64,000 bases of DNA. It comes from Tetrahymena elliotti 4EA (taxonomy: Eukaryota; Ciliophora; Oligohymenophorea; Hymenostomatida; Tetrahymenidae). This document shows, piece after piece, positions 1 to 12,532 of this stretch. A program made the position numbers and the translations under genes. The stretch lies in assembly GCA_000231825.2 (NCBI GenBank), contig JH720301.1, positions 982,874 through 1,046,873 of the forward strand. The letters are read 5' to 3'. The notes beneath the pieces are model-generated. The model was not told the origin of the DNA, ran no database searches, and saw only the letters and a program-made list of their open reading frames with translations. How positions within the stretch are numbered: position 1 is the first letter of the stretch; each line of letters starts with the position of its first letter.

Positions 1-1254
1 GATAAAGGGTTAATTATTTGTTTTGATGTTTGAATTTTAGAATAAAAAATATGTATATATCAATAGATGAGGGTGGGTGATTAGGGTAGGAAATCTTAAT
101 TAATGGTAAAACAGTAATATTACTAGTTTCTAATTGCGCTTGCCCGCAATCATTTAATTGTTAAGGAGAAAATACATTCTTAGGATTTATTTTTTAATTA
201 AAAGATATAATGTTTTTCCCATCCTAACATATTCTAATTTGGTTGTAACAAAATTAATTTCATTATATTTTTTGTAAATTAGTAGTTTGGGATTATTTTG
301 AGTAATACTATTTATTTTCTCTAATTAGGAGAAAAACTTAATAGGTTCATTCCATAGCGACCTGATTTTAATTTATCTTATTGTGCTCAATGGGTAGGAA
401 ATTTTTTTTCTTTTTTGCATCCTCTACCTGGTTAGCTATAGAATTTGTTAAAAAACTATTAAGAATTCTTTGTAAGCTCATAGGTTTACTATAATTTTAG
501 CGAAAATAGAGAAGGAATTTGAGAGATATGTAACTTATTTCAGTATTTTAAGCAGCTGATTTTTTTGTTGAGATATTTCACTTCTATTAATATTAACAAA
601 TTAATTAATTATCAATTTGTATAGAATTATTTAACTTTTTTGATTGGTTTCTCATCACCCCCTTAAGTTTTTGATCTTAAAACTTAAATGTTGTAAAATA
701 AATAAATAGAAATTAATTGCAACTTCACGTTCATTTTCAAATCAAGAACAGCTAGAAAAATTTAAATAAAAGCAATTAAGATTGAAGTAAATCTATTTTC
801 TCTTTTTAGGCGTTACCTTAAGAGATACTCGAGTCAGTTAATTTAGAACTTTACCTAAAAAATATTTTGAGAATTATACTTTCATGGCATGGGTTAGCAT
901 GCCTGAGTAAATATCAAAAATGTATTCTTTATACTTAACATATTTATTTGAAAATGTAAAGAATAATATCAGACTCAACAATAGTTATTAAGCAAGTTAT
1001 TAAAAAATAAATTTTGACAGTAATGAATAGAAATCAAATTAATCTAGAAATAGGAATGCATCATATAGTTTACTTAGTTTATCTATCGAACTAGTTTCTA
1101 TTAATGGGTTGAAAGATAAACGATATAATTTAATTAAAAAAAAAATAAATAATCTAACTAAAAAAATTTAATAAAAACTAGAAGCAACTAATTAACACAA
1201 AAATAATTTAATTATTGTTATTATAATTAACTAAAATACCTATAATCCTGTCAA
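1..1254. other. Gene-free A/T-rich leader region
   Basis: I see no convincing coding frame in either strand. The stretch holds several short patches with clearly more G+C than their surroundings: about 60-150, 345-440 and 800-905. The last contains a small perfect hairpin at about 886-905 (stem GGCAT/ATGCC, 8-nt loop). These patches could be small RNA genes or promoter elements, but none matches an RNA family I recognise. The last 200 bases or so are probably the 5' flank of the gene starting at 1255. Confidence 0.5.
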
Positions 1255-2499
1255 ATGATTCTTTCTCAAGTCCTCGACCTTATCCCTGAAGAAAGTCTTA
1301 ATTAAATCAAGACCTCAATCCTAAAGATTCTAGATGAAAAAATCAAGAATCGTTACTACATCAACAAGCATTTCTAAAATGCTATTATGAACTATTTTTT
1401 GGAAGACTATGGTTCATTTTACTTGCGTGATTAATTCGACAAGCAATCAAATAGAGAAGTTCGTCGCTACTTAACTTCACTTGCTGGTGAACGTGGTTAC
1501 AAGGGTACTAAATACATGATTATGATGAATATCTATTTTGATGTACACAAAGGATTTGATCTTATAAATGAATACCGCTAACTCCTTAAAAATGTAGCTC
1601 TCCAAGAAAATTCTTTTGACCCTGAATCACAAGAATACATCTCCCATGCATGGAAGAAGGCTTTTGGTTTGTTTGTTTTGGCTCATACTTTCGATCGCAG
1701 CTTAACATCAATTTTTGATATTTGGAACAGTCTTTTCATAGATTAAAAGATTTTCAGAAAGAGAAGACCAAATTCTAAGACTTCCTATTAAAATTCACAA
1801 AAGGGATCAAATGTGTAAAACTAATAATAAAAAGCCTCCATTAAAGAGTAGGATAATTTATATGACTAAGACTCATCTATTTCCTAAACTAATGAGAAAG
1901 ACAACAAACCAAAGCTTTTAGTTAAGTAAGAATTTGCTGACACTTCTCTCATTTCTTGCAATACTACTGTCAACAACTCAAACAAAGACAATTTAAATAA
2001 CTTAACCCACTAAAAATCTATTTATGAAAGTACCTCTCTCTATGCCAATAACTACGAATCTGCTTCTGATTCCATCTCTCACACATCAAACAATTTCTAA
2101 GACCAAAAAGACATGCGTTTTGCCCCTCAAAATCCTAATATTTAGAATCTTCCTATTTACGCTTTCTAATAGTAAGCACCATTCCAACAAGTAATACCTC
2201 CTTAGCAATCTCATCAATTTATGCTTTAAGGATAAAAAATAATGAACTTCCCTCAATTATAATTATTAAACTAATAAAATAATAACATGTAATATGGAGT
2301 TGTTGGACCTTATGGATAACAAGCCATATACTTGAATCCCTAGCATTTAATGATCAATTAATAACAAATAATAAATTTATAACATCAATAATAATTATTG
2401 TAGCAGTAATACTAATAGTAAATGCTGCTTCTTGAATAATAAAAATAATTTAATTTATTAGTAGCCCAATAAATGCCTAAAGCTGTTGGTTCAGCTTGA
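1255..2499 (+). CDS. N-terminal conserved domain protein with Q/N-rich tail (paralogue A)
   Basis: This is an intronless frame of 414 residues in the ciliate code, ending in TGA. Residues 1 to about 160 form a folded, mostly helical domain with aromatic landmarks: YYINKHFQNAIMNYFLEDYG at about 36-55, a W-K-K segment near 130 and IWNSLF near 155. After that the protein becomes low in complexity, with Ser/Asn-rich sequence and then a tail dominated by glutamine (mostly TAA codons), Asn, Tyr and Met, as in prion-like domains. The same N-terminal domain recurs in the gene at 10955-12532. Codons in the folded part favour C-ending forms (TAC, AAC, CGC, CTC) more than most other genes here, which can accompany high expression in ciliates. 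The spacing of helices and Trp residues loosely recalls CID-type RNA polymerase CTD-binding domains, but that is a weak guess. I do not recognise the family. Confidence 0.85.
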
Positions 2500-3209
2500 G
2501 TTAAATTCTTCAAAATACTAACTAAAATCAATTATAAAAAAACAAATGATAATCAAAATTCTTTCTCATTCATAAATCCTCTGCCTCCCTTTCTCACTCA
2601 TTACTAATTATTCTTTTAACCCAATTCGTCTAAACATTCAAATATATTTAAATAAATAAACAAACAAATTGATATATACAAATGATTATTCACAAGTAAC
2701 TAATATGACTTTATATTTAATTAAATAACTTTTAATCATCTTCTCAAAGTGTATATTTATCAATCAATCTATATATATTCATAAATTGTATTATTTTATC
2801 AGTAAAATCAAACATAATTTATTTAAATCTTTAATCCCATTTGAAATTTTCGATATTTTAATTTAGAGTTTTTTTCTATATTCTCCCTTAATTTTTCACA
2901 TTAAATAAAAAACTGACTAACGCAGTAATCTAGAAAATTGGGATCATTGTTGGTGTCAATCATTCTAAACTAAGGATACTGCATCCATTGTTACATTATT
3001 AAAATTTTAATTTATCAAATTAATAAATGACAGGTAAAAATTTATTCTGGCTGGAGTAATTTTTTATTTTAGTTTGAATTTTCCTAATTACAGCCTTTCT
3101 GGTCTATTCAGATATTTCTTCTGATTATTATTGATTACACAACTTTACATGAATATTATTTTCACCTTACAATTTTTTATCCATTCAATTTTTCTTTCTA
3201 ATAATCAAA
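2500..3209. other. Gene-free 3' flank
   Basis: Very A/T-rich sequence downstream of the Q-rich gene. I see no frame, RNA gene or clear repeat. Confidence 0.5.
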
Positions 3210-3593
3210 TCAAACAAATTCAAGCTACTTAAAAATTAATCTTACAAATATAAATTTGTAATATTACTCCTCCTCCTCCTTAATTGTGTAAATATTAATA
3301 AATTTATTCAAATCTCCATAAAGTTTAGGATTTAAAAAGCAATCTTTTAGTAGCAAAAATAGCTCTTAGAAAAGTCTATTTTCAGAAAGTTCTAGCCTGC
3401 TCAGTAAGCAATCAATTTTCATCAGCATTATGTTAATATCAAGTTATTTTTTGAAACACTTATAGAAAAAATCTTAAATAAATTGCCTAAGCAGTTTCAA
3501 AAAAATACTCTTTTTTCTAAATTACGTTCCCAATTGGAATTTATGGATAAAATAAAAGTATAAATTTAATATAAACTGCGATGTATTTATCAT
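3210..3593 (-). CDS. Possible small gene or exon, unknown function
   Basis: Read on the minus strand in the ciliate code, this gives 127 residues from an ATG directly preceded by TGA to a TGA stop. Glutamine codons are sparse. The predicted protein is helical with alternating Leu and charged residues (LLSRLELSENRLFQELFLLL) and an acidic EEEE run encoded by a (GGA)n-like stretch. Local G+C at 3280-3460 is higher than in the surrounding desert, which supports coding. With only one stop codon, frames of this length can arise by chance, and I recognise no family. It may be an exon of a larger gene or a decayed gene. Confidence 0.4.
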
Positions 3594-6500
3594 TCAAAAA
3601 AATATTTTAAAAACATAAAAAAGAGATTTTTTATTTTTTTGAAAAGTGAGTTTAGAATATGTTCTTTATTATTTACTATTTTAGTGATTAATTTGTGTAA
3701 ATTTGAAATTCTCATAATAAAAATCTAAAATCAACAACCGATCTAGAATAATTTTTTGTAAAGGTTCTTACATATTTTTTTAATTTTTTTGTAAAGATCA
3801 TTTACAATTATTTAAAATTTATTTTAAATATCATCTTTAATTTCTTTTACAATCTTTTAAAAATTAATAAAAGTTATTTGAAAAATTTGTCAAGTTACAC
3901 ACAACTATTGTGAATTATTCCTTAAAAAGTTTTAAACTAATTATTCATTCAAAAGGTCTAACAGAGCTGCTTGAATGTCTAATCAAAAAAATAATCTTTG
4001 TGAATAGTTTTTCAATTTTTTTTCAATTTTACTTTTAAATATATTTTTTCTTTCTTTTCCTACTACAGTTAGCAGATTTTCCTTTAAAAGGCTTTTTCCT
4101 TTAAAAGTAATTGATCAATATGAACTTCATAAGGGAAAATCTGTCTTTATTAAAAGATAATTCCTAAAAAGCTGGTGATTTTAATTTAGTATAGTAATAT
4201 AGAACTATCTAGTAAAAAAATAATAAATAAATTAAAGTAAAGTAGAAGGCAAATAGCTAGCTAACAAACAAAGAAACAATAAGTTTTGTGCAATAAACTT
4301 TTTATTTTTGTAAGATGAAACCTAATTAAGCCAACTAAAAATGTTGTTGCCATTTTCAAAAACATTTTTTTTGATTTTAAGGTTTTCAATTTAGCTCCTT
4401 TATATCTTTCTGCAGTGTAAAACGCAAACATAAACTATAAGATAATCGTTTTTAAACAAAGATAGTCATTCTTATAGACTATTAGTTTAGTTAATAATGA
4501 GAATTTTAAACAGAATAAAAATTATTTTATTTTAGTCAAATATATTTTTTAAAGTAAAGTTCTTTTTATTCTTTATGGTTTTTGGAAAAGAGCTCCAATT
4601 AAAATTTATTACAATACTTCTATAAATGGTTGAAAAAAGTTATTAAAAAATGAAAAAATTAGGAATAAAAATTGCTTTTTTTGATTAATCTTTTTAAAAT
4701 ATTTATGAGCAAGTAGTAAAATTCATCAATTTAGAAATATTTTTGAATGTTTATCCTTTATTTTAAACAAAAATGCTAGTAATTGATATTATTTTATATA
4801 TTCATTTCATTTCTTTTTATTATTTAAAGATTAAGTTACAATCAACAATATTATACTTCTTTCAATTAACAAAATTTTTCATCAACCAAATATTTCATCT
4901 TTCAAAAAAAACATTTTTAAAATGATATCTTTGTTGAGAAAGAAGTAAATAAAAACTACATTACATTTCTTTTTCATAATCAAAAAAGCAAATATTTATT
5001 TTTATAGTATAGATAATTTAATTTGCTTATTTTTTACATTTAGAACTTTTTTCCAGTTAAAATCATGATAAAAATGAACAAATAAAAAAAAAAAAAATTC
5101 AATTTTGATATCAAAATCAATTAATTCAAATTAAAATATCCTCTTTAAATAAAAACAGATTTTATATTTTAATTAAATTTAAAATAAATAAACTACCAAA
5201 AATTGCTTGTTATTTTTTAGAATAATTATTTTATTTCCATATTTATTAAATGAATAAAATCAAATTACTAAAAATTAATCATTTTTTTACAAAAATTTTA
5301 TTTAGCCATCTCAATTTAGAAATAAATTTATTTAACTCTCTATTTAATATTTTTAACTTAATTATTTAATCCCTAAATATTAATGAAAATTTATTTTATT
5401 TTTAAATACTTCTTTTCAGTTATTTTTTTAAAATTCAGATAAAAAAGTTAACAAATAAAAACTCTAAAAAAATAATTCAATTTGATATCTAAATTAAAAT
5501 AAAAACCTATAAAATTTATATACAGATTTTAGTATTTTAATTAATAATCTAAAATAAATAAAATACCCAAAATTAGTGATTAATGTTTAGAATATAATTT
5601 CATTTAAATATTAATTGAAAGAATGGAATTAGATAAATTAAATTTTTTTTTTTTTCTACAAAAATCGCATTTTAGTTGTTTGAATTTAGAAATATAATTT
5701 AATTCTAGTTTAAATATTCTTAGGGTTTAGCCAATATATCGAAATTTAGATTTATTAATGTTGGATAATAATATTTTAAAAATATCGATATCGATAGATA
5801 AACAACTTATTCTATATTCAGCCAACCCAAAATATTCTATTTTATCATATTTTATTCATAAATTGTATTGAAAATAATTTATTTTTTTAAGTAAACCAAA
5901 TTGAATTGTATTAATTTTAGTTTTTGTTATAATCTTTAAAATTAGACATTTAAATCATACAAAATGAGTTATTCATAATCTTTAAAACTAATATCCTTGT
6001 AAATATAAAATATGCTAAAATATTAAAATTTCTGAAAACAAAATCCTGAAAAATCTATTATGCAAAATTCCATTTTAATTATGTCTTTTGATTTAAGTGT
6101 TAAATTCCTCTAAAGATTTTTCATCTCTAGAATCAATAACTTAACCCAAAGAATAAATCACAAAAATCTCTAAAAAAGAACAAAAAGTGAAGTTCTACAC
6201 ATATAATATAAAATTAAACCTATTATTACCTAATTATTATTAGATAATTAAACTGTTAGAGATTTCGCTTATTACTATTAATATATAAAATTCTTCTATT
6301 AAAATATTCAAAAATATAATTAAATTATTTACAATATTTTCCACAACAATTAACTAAAAAAATAACTCTTCAGTATTTATTGATAAAATATTATTCATTT
6401 ACCATATTGAAACTATTTATCTTTTATTTATTTTTAAGATTTACACAATTCTCTCATATTTAAAATTTTAAAATTAAATTAAGGATATTAAAATTTTTTT

Positions 6501-8383
6501 TAATTAACAAATAAATTAATTGCTTGATGAAACATAAAGAAAATTATGTATTTTATTCAACTTATTATTTTAAGAAAGTAACCTAAAAGTATCTATTAAT
6601 CAAAAATTAATCTTTTAGTTATTTACTTGTCTTTTTTTATTTTAAAATGTAATAAGATATTATGGATGTGATATCACTAAATCAACATTGATTAAAATGA
6701 TATTTAAAAATTAAAGTAATAATTAATGTATGTAAATAAAGTGATGATTAAATTTAATTAAAAATAAATTAATTGAGAAATCATTTAGAGATTAATATCA
6801 GCAGTATTAGTCAAGCATTTTAAAGCTAAACTTAAAAATCTTTTTATTTTAAGTTATTGAGAAGAGATCATTTTTCATTAAATAGATATTTTTTTTAGTT
6901 TATTTTAGATTATTATTCTTAAATCCCTAGAAATAATGAGCAATTAAATTTTAGATTCATGAAATACTAATTTTTTTAATTTAAAAAAATACAAGACCCT
7001 TCATTTTAATTTATTAAATCATTTTCTTTAGTTTTATGATATGATTTTGAGCAAATCAAAATATCATCAAAAAAAATAAGAGTTATTTAAAATTTCGTTT
7101 TTTCTGTAAATAAAAAATGTGTTGATTATTTGAATTAAAGAGTAAGGAAAAATAATCCTTTAGTATTTTCTTGAGTACTAATATTTCAGATGATTTTCCT
7201 TGAAAAAATACTCAATTTAAAAGAATATTACAGAAAAGATATATTATATTTCTATAACTTTCAAATAGAAGTAAAATATATTTAAATTAATTGAGAGTTA
7301 ATTTAAATTAATAATAATAAATAAAAAAAATGTTAATTCTTATTTATCTTCAAATTATTTATTGAATACATCTAAAAGCTTTAAGATAATAAAAATCTAA
7401 ATTTTTCTAATTGTTTGAAAAGTCCTTTAAAATAAAATTCAACTTAGATTTTTCTGAAAAGAAAAATTAAAAAAATAGTAAAATATCTAAATAATTTCCA
7501 ATCATATTTTAAAAATAGGTTTTAAATTCTGATTCTTTAAAAATATTATCTGAAAAGAAGTTACTAAAAGATATTTTTTTTGAATAAAAATAACAAAATT
7601 AGTTCAATGTTTCCTTAATAAAATGTTTATGAATTAATAATATTAATATATTTTAGAATATATACATTAACTGATATGAAATATGAACTATTTTTAGAAG
7701 TAAAGGATTGAGGATTCTCTTCTACAACATTAAATTTATTTTTACTTCCAAAAATTATTGAATAAAAATGAATTTCTTACAAAAATTAAAAGTCATTTTA
7801 TCTTATAAAATATTTTAATTATGAAAAAGTATTTTTAAAAGACACAAATAAGTAAAATTGTGTGAAGATGAATTCGATGATAGAAATATCTCTAATTTAA
7901 AAGATTTTTGTTTGTAAAATATAAAATATTATTTATATATTTAATTATACAAAATAATGTAAGATAGATAGATGATTTAGTAATTTAAGAAAGAAAAAAA
8001 AGAAACACCTATTATGAGTATCAAATTAGTATTCTTTAATAGATGCTACTTCTTTGCTTGACTATTTTCCCCTATATCTAATTTAATTTGTTAAAGAGGA
8101 AGAAGATTATGTTTACTTTGTATAGCAAAATTATACATTCTTTAGACCTCTTTTTGTTAGAAATAAATTAAAATAAAGAGAGGTTTTTCGACAAAAATTT
8201 ATTGCTTTTTAAGATATTTGACTACATTTTATGATATTCAAACCAACTTTTACACTAAAAGAAAGAGTAAATAAATAATATTTACATTAACCAATTAAAT
8301 AGATTTAATCTTGATTTAATTAATTGTTTAACTACATCTATTAAATATTAATTCAATGCATAAATCAAGTAGTACTTGAATAT
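3594..8383. other. Gene desert, A/T-rich
   Basis: Nearly 4.8 kb of extremely A/T-rich sequence with many homopolymer and ATTTAAAT-like runs. I found no sustained coding frame or RNA gene. A short tandem repeat, TTTTCCTTTAAAAG, occurs twice at about 4077-4108. Such low-complexity spacers are common between ciliate macronuclear genes. Short exons could be hidden here and would need transcript data to find. Confidence 0.5.
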
Positions 8384-9061
8384 ATGAATCTAGAATTAAG
8401 TATAAGTAAATAAATTTAATAGGATTAATATCCTCTTCTTTCAGATTAATAAATAATTGAAAGTATTCCAAAAGAAATGGTTTTATAAACATCTAAAAAA
8501 TACAGACTCTAAAATGAAGTGATTTTGAGTTTGAGGCTAAGATAGGTCAAAAATGAGTTTATACAATAACTATAATATATTTAGGTTAGTATTCTCTTAA
8601 AATTAATTAGTCAGGAAGCAGAACGATTTTTAGGTTTAAGTCACATCCGAATATAATATAATATTGGAGGTAATTTATAAAATGGATGCTTTTGTAAAAA
8701 TGTTATAAAAATTATATCAATTAAAAATGCAAAAACCAACATACCTTATTATACAATACTCGTTGGGATAAAATAAAATGCAGAAATTAAAGTTAAAAAA
8801 GGTTTAAAAGAGGATGAATATTTAGTATCAAAATTTTTTTATAATAATCAGAAACCATATTTTACAAATTAATTATAAAAATTTAATAGGCTGTCTTCAG
8901 CGTTTCAAATTCTATTGAATAGATTTGGATTTGAAAATATATTTTTAGAGTAACTTTGTATGACTTGGTTTTTATAATTTAAATCAAAGAGATTTGGTCA
9001 AATTGGACTAAGAGGAGGGAGTTAAGAGATTTGTTGTAATATTTTTGAGATTAATAGCTGA
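8384..9061 (+). CDS. Possible gene of unknown function
   Basis: A frame of 225 codons in the ciliate code, ATG to TGA; it stays open upstream to a TGA near 8317. The translation looks like a protein rather than noise. It has mixed composition, a Gly-Gly-Asn turn followed by NGCFCKN, a basic/acidic segment (KVKKGLKEDEYLVSKFF), and a Leu/Phe-rich helical part with NRFGFENIFLEQL. Further protein-like pieces in the same strand at about 9110-9300 and 9538-9663 suggest that this may be the first exon of a longer spliced gene. I recognise no domain. Alternatives are a pseudogene or a chance open frame, since TGA is rare in A/T-rich DNA. Confidence 0.42.
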
Positions 9062-10327
9062 ATATTTAAATTATAAATATGTAAATACGTGAATTGTTTT
9101 ATTTGTTAGGAAATATTTACTTTCAGAATTAGTTTGTCCAAATTTCTATAAAACTGTACTAATCTAAAATAGAATTGTGTGATTGTTAAGGAAAATGGTG
9201 TTTCTGCATTTTTGAAGGTACTTATTTCGAATATTATTTTATTCATACTAATGATTAGTACCCATATTTGAATTAAAGAGATTATGATTGATTTTCATTT
9301 AATTAATTTGATAATATGAAGAAAAGACTTTGAAATTAAAGAGAGATGATGTATCTCTTAATTAATAAATTGTTAGATATTTTTACTTAAGCATTTTAGA
9401 TGATAAATTAATAACTTAGGTAGTTAAATTCATGAATACAGCTTATTAATTTAGATTGCTCATATAAAGTAATTATATAAAAATGGCAGGCTAACTTTAA
9501 ATTATATAATAGTATAATTTCTATTTTTATTTTTATTTTAAATTAATCTTACACCAACAAATTTAATTGGAAAATATGAATTAATCCATGCAAAAATGTT
9601 AGTAATGGGAGAAACATAGTTTGATTCACATTCAAGTAATGCTCATTTTATATTAACTAACTGAGTTTTCTATTTTTAATAATCAACTATTGAGTATACA
9701 TATTAATTTGGCTACATAGTAAGTTTTGTTTCATGAAATATATTTTCAGTAAGATAAGTCAATATTGAGTGGTATCCTTTTTTAAGCAGGAGAGCATATT
9801 TGCTATATGTCATTATTGATCAATATCATATGAAATTACCTTTATTTTAAATTTGTACATAAATCATTAATAAATTAAATCTATGGAAATGGTAAAGTTA
9901 GGCTATCTTAGGTTATTTTTTTTAAATTTAAGAATGTTTTTGAGCTTTGGGGAGAATAGGCTGAAATTTCAATTTTGATAGTCTATTCAAACATTCTGAT
10001 ATAATTTAATCAAAAAATTAACAAATAGCTTGATTAAAGCTTTTTACAAAGCCTTAAATGTTTCCTTTTAACAATTTATACAAGCAACCTATTTCATTTT
10101 ATTTGTAAAATGATTTTTTTTACATATTCAAATAGAGCCATAGGGACACTTACATCTCACTTAGATATGATTTTTTTCAAAATGTTATTTTATATCGAGA
10201 TTTCAAAATATTTATTTACTATTAGTAGTTCAGCTGTGATTTTTAATATATTGTAAATAGTAATCTCATTTCCTAAATTATTACATAATCTTAATTAAAT
10301 GGCGCTGGAGTCTTTTTAACTAATACA
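9062..10327. other. Spacer with possible further exons
   Basis: Mostly A/T-rich. Two short segments on the plus strand translate into protein-like sequence between plausible GT/AG borders. One at about 9120-9230 is Cys-rich and contains ELCDCQGKWCFCIFE. One at about 9538-9663 contains NLIGKYELIHAKMLVMGE. They may belong with the frame at 8384-9061. I could not join them into a consistent model. Confidence 0.25.
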
Positions 10328-10328
10328 T

Positions 10329-10378
10329 AAGTTAGATGACACATAATTATCACGTTCGGTTAGTATCTGACTTAACTT
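10329..10378 (+). ncRNA. Candidate C/D-box-like small RNA
   Basis: A patch at about 10300-10415 is much richer in G+C than its flanks and has no coding frame. Within it, AAGTTA at 10329-10334 can pair with TAACTT at 10373-10378. Directly inside that stem are AGATGA (one mismatch to the C-box core TGATGA) at 10334-10339 and a perfect D box CTGA at 10367-10370. This arrangement resembles a C/D snoRNA, but it is shorter than usual and I see no clear C'/D' boxes. A second small hairpin (ACCC...GGGT) follows at about 10384-10402. Structure is inferred by eye only. Confidence 0.25.
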
Positions 10379-10954
10379 GCACCTACCCATCGAATAAGGG
10401 TGAAATTTAGCAATTATTTCATATAAATTTCAATGCAAAATTCAAAACAAAATTTTATCTTATCTATTTTAGCTTAATATTTTTCTGTTAGTTAAACTGA
10501 TATACTTATTATTTTATATGTTCGTCAAATAGAAAAATAGCAAAACATAAATCATTTGGTTTAAAATCATTAAATTTGGGGATTAATTGATCAAGCATTC
10601 TATCAGATCGTATTCAGATGACTTTTTTATCAATATTGATTGATGATTTCAAGCAGAATATAAGATAATACCAGATATGAATATATGTATTATTTTGTTT
10701 ATCTTCAGTAAGCATTAATTAATTAAGAAAAGATACATCCCCTAAAATATTCGATTTCTATCAAAAAAAATAAATAAGTTCCCACTTCTAATACTATATA
10801 TAATTTCAAGGCCAAAGGTAAATTCAACAATTAATAATTAAACAAAAAATAAATAAATAAAATTAACAAAAAGATAAATCACAAAATAAATCACTATTGA
10901 CCATCACTCATTTCCTTCAAAAAAATAAATAAATTTTATTCTAACTAAGTCAAA

Positions 10955-12532
10955 ATGGAAATTAAAGAATCTATCCTCAGTTGGATTGTCAACTTAAACA
11001 AAGATTACAACTACATCAACAAACGTTTTTAAGACACAGTCATGAATTACTTTTTAGAGGATTACATTGCTCCTCTTCTTATGTAAGACTACAATCTTTA
11101 AGTGTACCGTGAAATCCATGTTATTTTGAAAAATAAGCTTAAATTGGAAAAAGATCGTATCCTCCCTAAGTACATGGGAATTTTAAATATTTACACCAGT
11201 GAATTAAAGGAAAAAAATCGTTATAATGAATATAAGCGTAAGCTCTGCTAAATCATCTAAGAAGAGACTGCTCATTCATCATCAAATTTCAATTCCCAAA
11301 TGTGGAAGAAGCTTGTCGCTTTCTTACTTCTTGAACACTCCGTCAATAATAACATAAAGAACTTCAACGGAATGTGGTAGAGTGCTTTCCCTGAACGTCC
11401 CTTGAAAAAGATTAAATTACCTAAGTACAGTAAAAATAATACAAGCTACTACAAAAAGCGTATGCTCGTCTTGAAATAAAAGGAACTTGAATTTGATTAT
11501 TAACAAAATCAAAAGAATAACTAAATTATTATCAATATGCTAGTTGGAAATAATTAGAACTCTTTAATTGATAACTCCCAAAATCAAACAATTGTATGTG
11601 AAATCAGTGCTAAACCCCAATTCTATAACAATGCTTAAATCCATAATTGCTAATCTAACAACTCCTTGTCTACATATAATTCCTCATAAGCTTCTTATCC
11701 CCTCTTCCACTAGTCCTCATCTTAAAGCAGCTTCAGTAACAGCAATGCTAACATGAACTGTTAAATTAAGGACAAGAGCATAAATGAAAAGGTTGAAATC
11801 AAGGAAGAATATATGTAAGAAAATATGTATGAATATCAAAGAAGAATATCTGAAAAAGATGAATCCTCAGAAGATAATGATGATGACGAAGAATACGGAG
11901 AAGAAATTTCTTAACACTCCAGTGATATTGCTAAAATTGAAGAAAACTAAGAAGTTTAAAACGCTTAAGAATAGATTTAATCATACCCTTAATAAAATGT
12001 ATACAACAACCCTATAAAACAATAAAAATAACCAATATAACAATAAAAATATGAACCTAACCCCAACTAACAATACTAAAATTAAATGTTTTACTATGTA
12101 AACGGTAACAACAATATTAATGTGAATAATAGCATAAGTAATATCAACAACAATAGCAATAACAATATTAATAATAATAATTACAATAATTATTAAGGCT
12201 TTATTAATTAAAACATCAATAATAATTTATATAATAATGATAATAATAATAATCCCAATTTGAATCTTAATAATAATTATAATTATTATAACTTTTCTGA
12301 TAATATCAATCCTTATTTTTCAGAAGATGACATATATGATGAATATGCCTAGGAACCCCAAGCCTTACTTAATAGTGACTTTAATGAATCATAAGAGCAC
12401 AGATAAGTTGAAGAAGCATACATCTATGAAGATGAATACTCTAAACCATACTAAGGTTAATTCATGGGATTCTATGCAAACAACAACTTCGCCCCTTGCA
12501 ATAATTTTGTTTTTAACAATGATTACAATTGA
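10955..12532 (+). CDS. N-terminal conserved domain protein with Asn-rich tail (paralogue B)
   Basis: An intronless frame of 525 residues in the ciliate code, ending in TGA. Residues 1 to about 170 carry the same domain as the gene at 1255-2499: YNYINKRFQDTVMNYFLEDY matches the paralogue almost residue for residue, followed later by a W-K-K helix and GMWQSAF. A basic segment follows (KKIKLPKY). Next come a Ser/Asn-rich linker, an acidic patch (about residues 300-325, run of D/E), a long asparagine-rich tract with AAT/AAC repeats at about 12110-12290, and a tyrosine/acidic C-terminus. As in its paralogue, the folded part favours C-ending codons. The low-complexity tail suggests a condensate-forming or prion-like region. 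Function is unknown. Confidence 0.86.

Noticed and set aside
1255..1740. Assignment of the paralogue domain as an RNA polymerase CTD-interacting domain
   Set aside because: Only loose helix and Trp spacing supports it; no diagnostic residues could be confirmed, so the domain is left unnamed.
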